From: Afipia felis ATCC 53690
GTDB taxonomy: Bacteria > Pseudomonadota > Alphaproteobacteria > Rhizobiales > Xanthobacteraceae
Assembly: GCF_000314735.2 (NCBI RefSeq)
Contig: NZ_KB375270.1
Span: 310,001 to 374,000 of the forward strand
Reading direction: 5' to 3'
Length of the DNA stretch: 64,000 nt
In this document: positions 17,543-25,562 of the stretch, in pieces
Numbering within the stretch: position 1 is the stretch's first letter
How the letters are laid out: each line of letters begins with the position of its first letter
Program-made: the position numbers and the translations under genes
Notes under the pieces: generated by a model
What the model was told of the DNA's origin: nothing
The model's database searches: none
The model's input: only the letters and a program-made list of their open reading frames with translations

Positions 17543-17729
17543 CGCAAAAGCGCGGCAAAAACGACAGAATGTCGCGTCTCTGGCGCGGCGCGTCGGCAAT
17601 TCAAATAATTCTACAACAATCGTCCTTTTTAAGTTTCGCGGGGGGCGGTTCACGCGGCGAGTCACGGGACGCGTATGCGGTTCTGCAGCACCCTTTAAGA
17701 GGTGCCACGAGCAGGCAGCGGGGGATGGA

Positions 17730-19493
17730 ATGGGGGCAGTGAAGGGGCGTTCGCGGTCCGGCGTTGCGGGGGCGCGAACTGTGCTGAACGGCACGGCGAT
17801 GGCGCTGCTTGCGGTGGTGATGGCGGTTCATCCTGCTTCTGCGGAGCCGGACAAATGGGGCGCGCATCTGGACTTCGAGGCGCGCTGGGGCACGCGCTCG
17901 CTTGGCGATGCTGGGCTGTTTGCGCCCCTATGGCAGAACCAGACCTCGCTGCTGTTCACGGACATTCGGGGAAGGTTCGATTCGCAGGATGGGCGCGAGG
18001 GCAATTTCGGCCTCGGCTACCGCCATATGCTGAACAACGGCTGGAATCTGGGCGTCTACGGCTATTACGACGTGCGCCGTTCCTCGCTCGGCAACATGTT
18101 CAATCAGGCGACGGTCGGCGTCGAGGCGCTGTCGGCGGACTGGGACTTGCGCGCCAATGTCTATGCGCCGTTCGGCAATCGCAGCAGACAGGTCGGCGTG
18201 CTTGGCGGCAATCCGTTCGCGGACTTCGCCAATGGCACCATCCAGATCGTCACCCCGGAGCGCCACCAGTTGCTGGAGCGGGCGCTGACCGGCTTCGACG
18301 GCGAGATCGGCTGGCGCGCGCCGGTGTTCGATGTCGATGCGCTGACGCAGGTGCGGCTGTACGGCGGCGGATTCTATTTCGGCGGCGGCGGGGTGACGCG
18401 CGACATCGCAGGGCCGCGGGGACGCATCGAGTTCTCCATTGACAACGTGGCGAACTTCTCCGGAGCGCGGCTGACGCTGGGTGCGGAAGTGCAGCACGAC
18501 GACGTGCGCGGCACGCAGGGCTTTGCCATCGCGCGGCTGCGGGTGCCGCTGCATGCCGAAACATCCGCGCCGCGTCGTCTGTCGGCGCAGGAGCGGCGGA
18601 TGACCGAGCGCGTGGTCCGCGACGTCGACATCGTCAGCGGCACGGGCCGGGGCGCTGCATTGAAGGCCGAAATCCGCGAGGCCGCGATCAACACCTGGAA
18701 CAACCAGACCGTCACCGACGTGGTGCAGGTCAGCGCAACCACGCAAGCGGCGTTGCAGGGCCAACTCGACGCGCATGGCGCGGGCAGCGTGGTCATTCTC
18801 AACGGCGCGCCGACGGCGATCACCGCGACCACGACGGTGCAAGCCGGCCAGACCCTGCTCGGCGGCGGCACGACGCTGGCATTGCGCGGCGCGACCACCG
18901 GCGCGGTGGTCAATTTCCTGGCCCCCGGCGCGGCCGGCAACCTGACCGGGGCGGTGAGCGGCAACGCCGTCGTCACGCTCGGCGCCGGCAGCGTCGTCGG
19001 CGGGTTGACCGTCGGCAATACGAGCACAAGTGACGCCAGCCACGCGATCTGGGCCATCAGCGCCCCCGGCGCCGTCGCCTTCGGCAACACCATCGCGACG
19101 AAGGGAAGCAGCGCATTCGGCGTTTGGTTCTCTAACTCCGCTAACAGTACCGTCAGCGGCAACAAAATCGCGACGGAGGGAAGCAGCGCATTCGGCGTTT
19201 ATTATTTCTCTGACTCCGCCAACGGCACCGCCAGCGGCAACACCATCGTGACGGAGGGAAGCAACGCACACGGCCTGTATGCATTTTTCAGCAATTCCCT
19301 GACGGTCAGCGGCAACACCTTCGACGTCACCCTCGGGAAGACAATCTATGGGTGGGATTCGTCTTTCGTCAGCGCCGCGTCCACCGGCAATATCGATCCA
19401 CGCCCCGACGCGGTGGCGAACCGTTGCGGCGGTCATGGTAGTGTAACCGGCACGGTGTCCTTCACCGACGGCATCAACTGCGTTTATCCGTGA
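17730..19493 (+). CDS. Inverse autotransporter-type outer membrane protein with beta-helix repeats
   Basis: 587 residues from the ATG at 17730. Signal peptide (about 1-38, TAMALLAVVMAVHPASA), then an intimin/invasin-type beta-barrel (about 40-280: GAHLDFEARWGTRSLG, FGLGYRHMLNNGWNLGVYGYYD, VGVEALSADWDLRAN). After a linker (RRLSAQERRMTERVVRD) the C-terminal passenger is Ala/Gly/Thr-rich and holds three to four 25-26-residue parallel-beta-helix repeats (GNTIATKGSSAFGV type) from about residue 452. Barrel-first order is that of type Ve secretion, but the LysM domain and Ig-like repeats of intimin are absent. Probably a surface adhesin. A regulator gene precedes it. Confidence 0.82.
   Translation: MGAVKGRSRSGVAGARTVLNGTAMALLAVVMAVHPASAEPDKWGAHLDFEARWGTRSLGDAGLFAPLWQNQTSLLFTDIRGRFDSQDGREGNFGLGYRHMLNNGWNLGVYGYYDVRRSSLGNMFNQATVGVEALSADWDLRANVYAPFGNRSRQVGVLGGNPFADFANGTIQIVTPERHQLLERALTGFDGEIGWRAPVFDVDALTQVRLYGGGFYFGGGGVTRDIAGPRGRIEFSIDNVANFSGARLTLGAEVQHDDVRGTQGFAIARLRVPLHAETSAPRRLSAQERRMTERVVRDVDIVSGTGRGAALKAEIREAAINTWNNQTVTDVVQVSATTQAALQGQLDAHGAGSVVILNGAPTAITATTTVQAGQTLLGGGTTLALRGATTGAVVNFLAPGAAGNLTGAVSGNAVVTLGAGSVVGGLTVGNTSTSDASHAIWAISAPGAVAFGNTIATKGSSAFGVWFSNSANSTVSGNKIATEGSSAFGVYYFSDSANGTASGNTIVTEGSNAHGLYAFFSNSLTVSGNTFDVTLGKTIYGWDSSFVSAASTGNIDPRPDAVANRCGGHGSVTGTVSFTDGINCVYP
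19083..19319 (+). repeat. In-frame tandem repeats in the surface protein gene
   Basis: Units begin with GGCAACA at 19083, 19158, 19236 and 19311 (partial), giving periods of 75, 78 and 75 bp, all multiples of three. The first two units are nearly identical over their first 42 bp. Each encodes one turn of the beta-helix passenger, so copy number can change without breaking the frame. Confidence 0.85.
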
Positions 19494-19581
19494 CCATGGC
19501 GGCACTACGTTGGAAAGGGCAGCTCGAATTATCAATCGTTAAAACCGAAAACGAAGCCAACGCCGTGACGGGAGACGGTGA

Positions 19582-21765
19582 TTGAGCAAGACATCTTTCA
19601 GTCTGCTTGCCGTCCTGCGTGAGGCGGTGGCAGGAGCAACCACGGCCAGCGTCGCGCTTCCGCTGTGCGTGGCCGCAGGCGTTCTGGCCTATTCGCCCTT
19701 GGGCGGCGACCGAGCGGCGGAAGGCGCGGTGGTCGGGCTCATATCGGCTATCGTCGGTGGGAGCATCGCGTCTCTTTTCCGGTGCTCGTCTTTCGTCACG
19801 ACGATTCCGACAAATCCAAACGCTCTTATCCAGGCGACGTTGCTGGGCGGCCTTCTGACGGCGTTTGACGGCAACACGGCGATAGCCCTGCTGGTCTTCC
19901 CGATTTGCGCGATGCTGGCCGGACTTTGGCAAATCGTGATCGGTAGCACCGGTCTGGCGAGGATACTCAAACTCGCACCTTATCCGGTGATCGCGGGGTT
20001 CGTGTCGGGTGTCGGCTTTCTGATCATCCTGAGTCAGCTTCCGCTTTTCATTCCGCACGTCGCACTGACCGATCTCGCGAATGTGGAGATCAATGCGTCG
20101 CTGTTGAGCCGCCTGTCATTCGGTGTGTTCCTTGTCGCTGGAATCCTGTTCATCGTGCGCTTGTGGCCACGCATTCCAGCGTTGCTGGCCGGACTTCTTG
20201 TTGGCTCCGCCATCTATCACGCGATGGCAAGTCTCGCACCCGGCGTCGATCTTGGTCCCACGATCGGCGCGGTCGATATTGCGGGCTGGACACCGGTCAA
20301 CATATTCGAAATTGGCGGTATCGCCGCGCAGATGGGCAATTACGATGCGTGGCGTATTCTGATCCTTGGCTCTTTCACACTGGCTCTGGTTGGCACGCTC
20401 GATACGGTGTTTTCGCTTCATGCCGCGCGCAAGATGGCGGACATCGATATCGACCAGAATCGCGATCTGATCGGGCAGGGAGTTGCCAACGCTGTGACTG
20501 CGGCGATTGGAGGACTGTTTGTCTCGACGTCCTTGTCTCTGAGCAGCACGAACTTTCAGGCGGGCGGCCGAAGCCGCATCTCCACGCTGGCGATCGCTGC
20601 AGTGCTGCTGCTCGGAATCGTAATGGTGCCTCATTTGATTTTCGCACTGCCGCGCCTTGTGTTGGCAGCGATCCTCGTGGTGGTCGGCATCAACGTCATC
20701 GACAAATGGGCAATCCGGATGAGCGTTCTTTCGCTGTTCGGACCCGCATCGCGGGAGCGTGCGCATGCACGCAGAAGCAGTCTCGTGGTGTTGGCTGTCG
20801 CCCTCTCAACCATATTGGGGCAACCGATCGTCGGCGGCGCGGTCGGTGTCGCATTATCATGCGTCGTGTTCATGATCGAAATGAACCGGCCGATCATACG
20901 GCGGCAGGATACTGTTGCATCGTTGAGATCGAAACGTATCCGTTCCGCCGCGCAGCGCCGGCTGCTGACGGACAGGGGCATTGAAGCCGCCGTGTTCGAG
21001 CTGCAGGGGGCGCTGTTCTTCGGCAATGCCGATGAGCTGGAAATGCGGATTGCGCGTCTGCCGGCTCATGTGAAACTGGTTGTCGTCGATTTCCGCACCG
21101 TCAAGAATATCGACGCATCGGGTGCGGTGGTGCTGCAGCAGATCGGAAACCGGCTGACCCGGCAGGACAAACGGCTTCTCCTGAGCGGGCTGTCGGATTT
21201 GCAGGCACTGCACGCATGTGCGCCGGATCTTGCTCTGAACACCTTCGCCGATCTGGACGAAGCGCTCGAACAGGCGGAAGGAGATATTATCGATCGCCTA
21301 TCCGGCGAGGTGGGCTCAGGGGCGGACATCCAGCTTGAGACATCGGATTTCGGCCTGACGATGAAACCCGAATATCTCACGATCCTGGCGAGCCGCATGC
21401 GGAGCGTCACCTTCACGAAGGGGGCCGTGTTTTGCCGGGCAGGCGATCCGTCCGATCGCCTCTGGTTGCTGACGAAGGGCAGCGTCAGCGTATGGGATAC
21501 GGCGGCCGAAAGACGACGTCGTGTCGCAAGCATCGGTCCGGGCTGCACGGTTGGGGAAATGGGTCTTCTGAATGACCGTCCCCGTTCCGCGGAGGTCTGC
21601 GCTGATGACGATGTTCATGCCTATGAACTGACCTCGGTATCGCTCGATTGGATACTGGAAAACTGTCCCGACGTCGGCCGTGCCGTTCTAACGAGTATCG
21701 CACGTCAGTTGGCAGAGCGGTTGCGCGACGCAACGGAGGAGTTGCGCCTCAAAGTGAGCGAATGA
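19582..21765 (+). CDS. SulP-family anion transporter with STAS and cyclic-nucleotide-binding domains
   Basis: 727 residues starting at TTG (19582) with GGGAGA upstream; no suitable ATG exists near. Residues about 10-430 are the membrane domain of SulP/SLC26 carriers (VAGATTASVALPLCVAAGVLAY, PVIAGFVSGVGFLI, STNFQAGGRSR). A STAS domain follows at about 463-560 (FRTVKNIDASGAVVL), then a cyclic-nucleotide/Crp-type domain at about 593-715 (FTKGAVFCRAGDPSDRLWLL, GEMGLLNDRPRSAEV). Substrate is not predictable (sulfate, bicarbonate, dicarboxylate). The fused domain suggests gating by a nucleotide ligand. Confidence 0.93.
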   Translation: MSKTSFSLLAVLREAVAGATTASVALPLCVAAGVLAYSPLGGDRAAEGAVVGLISAIVGGSIASLFRCSSFVTTIPTNPNALIQATLLGGLLTAFDGNTAIALLVFPICAMLAGLWQIVIGSTGLARILKLAPYPVIAGFVSGVGFLIILSQLPLFIPHVALTDLANVEINASLLSRLSFGVFLVAGILFIVRLWPRIPALLAGLLVGSAIYHAMASLAPGVDLGPTIGAVDIAGWTPVNIFEIGGIAAQMGNYDAWRILILGSFTLALVGTLDTVFSLHAARKMADIDIDQNRDLIGQGVANAVTAAIGGLFVSTSLSLSSTNFQAGGRSRISTLAIAAVLLLGIVMVPHLIFALPRLVLAAILVVVGINVIDKWAIRMSVLSLFGPASRERAHARRSSLVVLAVALSTILGQPIVGGAVGVALSCVVFMIEMNRPIIRRQDTVASLRSKRIRSAAQRRLLTDRGIEAAVFELQGALFFGNADELEMRIARLPAHVKLVVVDFRTVKNIDASGAVVLQQIGNRLTRQDKRLLLSGLSDLQALHACAPDLALNTFADLDEALEQAEGDIIDRLSGEVGSGADIQLETSDFGLTMKPEYLTILASRMRSVTFTKGAVFCRAGDPSDRLWLLTKGSVSVWDTAAERRRRVASIGPGCTVGEMGLLNDRPRSAEVCADDDVHAYELTSVSLDWILENCPDVGRAVLTSIARQLAERLRDATEELRLKVSE

Positions 21766-21956
21766 GAGACCAACGCAGGAGAGAGAACGAAGGGCGCCTT
21801 GGCGGCTCGAATTGCAGTGCAAGGATATGTCTGCCGAGGTTGAGCTACGCAAACTCGCTGGCTTCCACGACGATCGGGATTGCCATGAAGTCCGTCTCAG
21901 CCGCCATTGCTATTGTGGCAGTGACAGCGCCCGGAATGGCCGGATGTGAACGCTGA

Positions 21957-22511
21957 TCAGGCAGGCTTGGCGGTCGATTGCCATGCGTAGCTCATCCATC
22001 CAACGCCGTGGATGATCAGATCGATGCCGAGCAGCATTCCCAATACCCACAGGCCGCTTGCAGGAAACCTGGTCAGGATAATCAGGCCTGCAGCAGCACC
22101 GAAGAGGCCGGACACCACCATGATCCAGCCTGACTGCCGCCAGAAGCTGATGCCCAGCATGATGCGCGTGATGCCGGAAATCAGCAGCGCGATGCCAAGG
22201 ATGTAGGTCAGGATCAACGCGCTGAAGAGCGGCTGGGTGACGAGGGCGATACCGAACGCGACATAGAGGATGCCGAGCAGCATCTGCCAGAGCATGCCGC
22301 CCCATCCCTTCGTCCAGAACGAGTGAACGATTTCAAATCCGCCCGCGACAATAGCCATCCAGCCGATGAAGATGGTGCTCACCACGGTGAACAGCATCAC
22401 GTCGCTCAGAACGAGAAAGCCAACGATGACCATGACAAGGCCAAGAAGGACACAGATCCATCGGGGAGGGGCGCTTAAACCGGATGGTCCGAGGGATGAG
22501 ACGGTGGTCAT
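21957..22511 (-). CDS. HdeD-family membrane protein (acid-resistance type)
   Basis: 184 residues, six predicted membrane helices, DUF308/HdeD family. Typical features are the repeated GILYVAFGIALV and LGIALLISGITRIMLG segments and the end LGIDLIIHGVGWMSYAW. In E. coli HdeD belongs to the acid fitness island; its molecular role is still unclear. The start has GAGGAG upstream. It is followed (upstream in the same orientation) by an MFS transporter and a glutaminase, a context that supports a role under acid stress. Confidence 0.88.
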   Translation of the reverse strand: MTTVSSLGPSGLSAPPRWICVLLGLVMVIVGFLVLSDVMLFTVVSTIFIGWMAIVAGGFEIVHSFWTKGWGGMLWQMLLGILYVAFGIALVTQPLFSALILTYILGIALLISGITRIMLGISFWRQSGWIMVVSGLFGAAAGLIILTRFPASGLWVLGMLLGIDLIIHGVGWMSYAWQSTAKPA

Positions 22512-22559
22512 GATAATCTCCTCAGAATATGATGTTAAACAGCAGCTCGTGTTGCCTCG

Positions 22560-24212
22560 CTAGCGTCTGGCGCGTGCGCCGGGTGCCGGTGGTTCGTCGC
22601 TCGGGATTTCCCCCGGCAGATAATTGGGGAGACGTCCTGCCGGAATGATGGCCAGCATCGCCACCGCGGCCATGATGAGCAATCCGATCTTCAGTGCGCG
22701 CAGGCGTGCCTCGGTATTGACCGCAACGGCTGCCTCTACTTGCTGAGGGGTAGCGGTCGTCCGCTCCATCGCGCTGCGCAACCGGTCATTGGTGACAAAG
22801 GTGATGCTATCCAGATCTACCTGGCTTTGGACTTCCTTCGGCAGCATCGGATTGGATGCGATTCGTGCAAGCACGATGGTGCTCAAAAGGCCAACGAGCA
22901 ACGCGCCGGCCAATGCCGTTCCGACGGCAGCAGCGAGATTCTGCGTGGTGCCACGCAACGAGCCGACGTCCCCGGCAAGTTCTTTTGGAGATGCGGTAAC
23001 AAGCACGTTGAAAAGGAGCGTGACGAGAGAGCCCTGACCGATGCCGAACAGGACCAGGCCAAATAGCACCGGAACCTCCGTCCAGTCATTGCGGACCACG
23101 AACGCGAGCCACACCAGCGCGAGCGTGCACAGTATGAATCCATAGCGGCCGATCTGGCGCGGTGTCAGTCTGGTATAAACCCGGACAATCAGCATCGCCG
23201 AGAAGAAGACCGTGAGGTTGAATGGCATCATCGCGACCGCAGTTGCGATCGGCGAGCGCCCCTGAATAATCTGGATGTACAGTGGAACGGAAAAATTGAG
23301 CGCCGCTTCGAGCGCGACGACGGCGAAGAGTGCATAGACAGCGCAGCGCTCCTGCGGCGATTCGATTACCGAGAGTGCAAGAAGCGGTGTCTTGCCTGCC
23401 TCCTGCCGGCGGCGGGTCCACATCAGGAAAACCTGCCCGAGCACGGCACCGAGCACGATCAGGATCGGGGCAGGAGACAGGCCGAGCAGGTTTACCGGCG
23501 CGTTGGACGTCGCCAAAAGCACGCCCCAGCCGTTCAGGTTATTGAAGCCGAAGCTGATGAACACGATCGAGCTTGCGGCAAGCGCGACGCCCAGGAGGTC
23601 GATCTGAACGTCCGGCCGACCATGGTCGGCGCGCAGGCGGAAGCTCAGAAGAAAAACGATTGCGGAGGCGACAATGAGGACGCCGAACGCGGGACGCCAG
23701 CCGATATATGTGCCGAGCACGCCGCCGACGACGAAGGCAAGCACGCCTGCGCCAGCGCGGGCCGAGCCCAGCGCCCCCAGCGCAGTCGCCTGTTGCGAGC
23801 CCGTATAGTTTTCGGCGATCAACGCCACCAGCGACGGCACGATGATGGCGCCGGCGGCGCCGCACAAGGCTTGGGCGGAAATCATGATGGCTGCGGTGGG
23901 GCTGAAGGTCATCATGATCTGCGAGATGAAGAACATGATGACAGCAATGCGGAAGACCTGCACCGCACCGAACCGTTGCGCAAGCTTCGCGCCGAGCATC
24001 ACAAAGCCTGCGACGAGCATGGAATACGCCACAATGCCGGTCGCAACCGTTGTTGGCGGGACGCCGAAACTTTTCACCATGCCGCCCATGGCGACCGGCA
24101 GGGATGCGACATTGTAGGACATGATCATCTGTCCCATCGCGATGGCGATCATCGGAACCCATGACGCGCGAGCTTCGCTCAATCCGCCAGACGTAATGCT
24201 CTGTGTCGTCAT
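22560..24212 (-). CDS. MFS transporter, 14-helix DHA2 type
   Basis: 550 residues from the ATG at 24212 (MTTQSITSGGLSEARASWVP), hydrophobic throughout with about 14 helices. Family marks are AMGQMIMSYNVASLPVAMGG in helix 1, LGAKLAQRFGAVQVFR in loop 2-3, ALCGAAGAIIVPSLVALI and ALGSARAGAGVLAFVVGGVLG (motif C-like antiporter signature). Such carriers export drugs or metabolites. Lying between hdeD-like and glutaminase genes, it may move glutamate, glutamine or ammonium, which is inference. A longer open frame runs further upstream but has no membrane-protein character. Confidence 0.88.
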   Translation of the reverse strand: MTTQSITSGGLSEARASWVPMIAIAMGQMIMSYNVASLPVAMGGMVKSFGVPPTTVATGIVAYSMLVAGFVMLGAKLAQRFGAVQVFRIAVIMFFISQIMMTFSPTAAIMISAQALCGAAGAIIVPSLVALIAENYTGSQQATALGALGSARAGAGVLAFVVGGVLGTYIGWRPAFGVLIVASAIVFLLSFRLRADHGRPDVQIDLLGVALAASSIVFISFGFNNLNGWGVLLATSNAPVNLLGLSPAPILIVLGAVLGQVFLMWTRRRQEAGKTPLLALSVIESPQERCAVYALFAVVALEAALNFSVPLYIQIIQGRSPIATAVAMMPFNLTVFFSAMLIVRVYTRLTPRQIGRYGFILCTLALVWLAFVVRNDWTEVPVLFGLVLFGIGQGSLVTLLFNVLVTASPKELAGDVGSLRGTTQNLAAAVGTALAGALLVGLLSTIVLARIASNPMLPKEVQSQVDLDSITFVTNDRLRSAMERTTATPQQVEAAVAVNTEARLRALKIGLLIMAAVAMLAIIPAGRLPNYLPGEIPSDEPPAPGARARR

Positions 24213-24273
24213 GTTATGCTCCGTTTCGTTCCTGATGAATTCGTATGAACAGGTATGGTCGTGACGGAGTGCT

Positions 24274-25272
24274 TCACTTCTCCGGCTGTGAAACGAGCAG
24301 ATCGAGCCCCAATCGTTGAGAGAGGTATCGCGCGGCCAACTGGCCTTTGACGCTGTTGCCGGCTGAATCCAGAGGCGGCGCGAAGGTGCCGAATCCGCCC
24401 TTGCCGGGAGACACGGCGACAATCCCGCCTCCAATGCCGCTCTTGCCCGGCAGGCCGATGTCGTAAAGCCAGTCGCCCGAGGTCTCATACAAGCCTGCCG
24501 TCACCATGACGGCGAGCGCGTAGTGACACACCGCGGCATCGACCACGCGCTCCTTGGTGATTGGATTGACGCCGCCGTCCGCGAGCGTCGCGCCCATGAC
24601 CGCAAGATCTTTGGCGCTGACGTTCAGAGAGCACTGACGGGTATAGAGGTCCGTGGCGAGCTTGGCGTCGCAGTAGATGCGGTCGTAGCTTTCCAGCAAT
24701 CTTGCAATGCTGCGATTGCGGAAATTGGTTTTTGATGCCGAATCGTAAACTTCCTCGTTGAGAGGAAGAGCGCGACCCGCGAAGCGCGACAGTCCATCGT
24801 GAATGAAACGCCACTTTGCATCGGATGTATCGCCGGGCGCGAGGCTGGTGGTTGCGATGGCTCCTGCATTCACCATCGGATTGGTGCGGCCTCCGCCGTT
24901 TTCGATTGCCGCGAGCGAATTGAAGGGAAGGCCGGTTGCGTTGGCGCCGAGTTTTTTACGCGCCTCTTCAGGGCCGAGCGTCTCGCACACCAGGGCGAAC
25001 AAAAACGGCTTCGATACGCTCATGATCGAAAATTCGTGCTCGATGTCTCCGGAGCCATAAACGTGACCATCCGTCGAAACCACGCAGACGCCGAATAGTT
25101 TGGTCGGAACACGGGCCAGTGCCGGATACACTTGCGAATTTTCGCCATCGCTATTCGCAGCAAAGCGCCGATGCGCTTCATCGACAAGCGATTGCACAAC
25201 GTCCGGAGCGGGAAGATGTCCTGTCGAAACGTAGGATCGTTCGGGTTCATTCGTAATCGAACGTGAGCTCAT
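24274..25272 (-). CDS. glsA: Glutaminase
   Basis: Hydrolyses glutamine to glutamate and ammonia in the cytoplasm. 332 residues, beta-lactamase-like fold. Seen are the catalytic Ser-x-x-Lys in IMSVSKPFLFAL (about 83-94), NPMVNAGAIAT, the Tyr/Asn motifs YDSASKTNFRNRSIA and DLAVMGATLADGGVNP, and the late GLPGKSGIGGGIVAVSPGKGG. In E. coli and Brucella, glutaminase supports acid resistance because the ammonia released binds protons. Here the MFS and HdeD-type genes lie 61 and about 1,760 bp downstream on the same strand, so a shared acid-stress operon is likely. Confidence 0.95.
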   Translation of the reverse strand: MSSRSITNEPERSYVSTGHLPAPDVVQSLVDEAHRRFAANSDGENSQVYPALARVPTKLFGVCVVSTDGHVYGSGDIEHEFSIMSVSKPFLFALVCETLGPEEARKKLGANATGLPFNSLAAIENGGGRTNPMVNAGAIATTSLAPGDTSDAKWRFIHDGLSRFAGRALPLNEEVYDSASKTNFRNRSIARLLESYDRIYCDAKLATDLYTRQCSLNVSAKDLAVMGATLADGGVNPITKERVVDAAVCHYALAVMVTAGLYETSGDWLYDIGLPGKSGIGGGIVAVSPGKGGFGTFAPPLDSAGNSVKGQLAARYLSQRLGLDLLVSQPEK

Positions 25273-25562
25273 GGCATCATCCCTATTTGAACCTGGGATG
25301 TGCCGAACAGAAAGGCACCGCCCGAAGCAAATTAAAGAATGAGAAGCATTGAGACGCCGAGAAGAAGACCGTTATCGTTCGTTGCTAAATCAAGTAAAAC
25401 TTGCTGGCACGACAGCGATGTGGACGCTTCGAGACTAGTGCGGCTTTCTTGGAACGGCAAGCAGTGCGCGCTGCCGTTCGCTTTGAGAAGGGATTGCCAC
25501 GATACAATGACGCCGGGTCCAAGATGGGGCGATCGATTGCTCTGAAGTTGCTCCAACAATTG
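25273..25562. other. Intergenic gap between glsA and the phosphoesterase gene
   Basis: 290 bp of comparatively AT-rich DNA. It should hold the glsA promoter on the minus strand and the end of the phosphoesterase transcript. Short open frames on either strand have no ribosome-binding site. No hairpin terminator was found. Confidence 0.4.

Noticed and set aside
17928..19535. 535-codon open frame on the minus strand
   Set aside because: Entirely antisense to the surface protein gene, with no start signal, no motif and shadow-type composition.
21766..21956. Two tiny frames (23 and 40 codons) after the SulP gene
   Set aside because: The 23-codon frame looks like the start of a lipoprotein (ending AGCER) but stops at once; the 40-codon frame has no membrane or domain character. 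Neither has convincing support.
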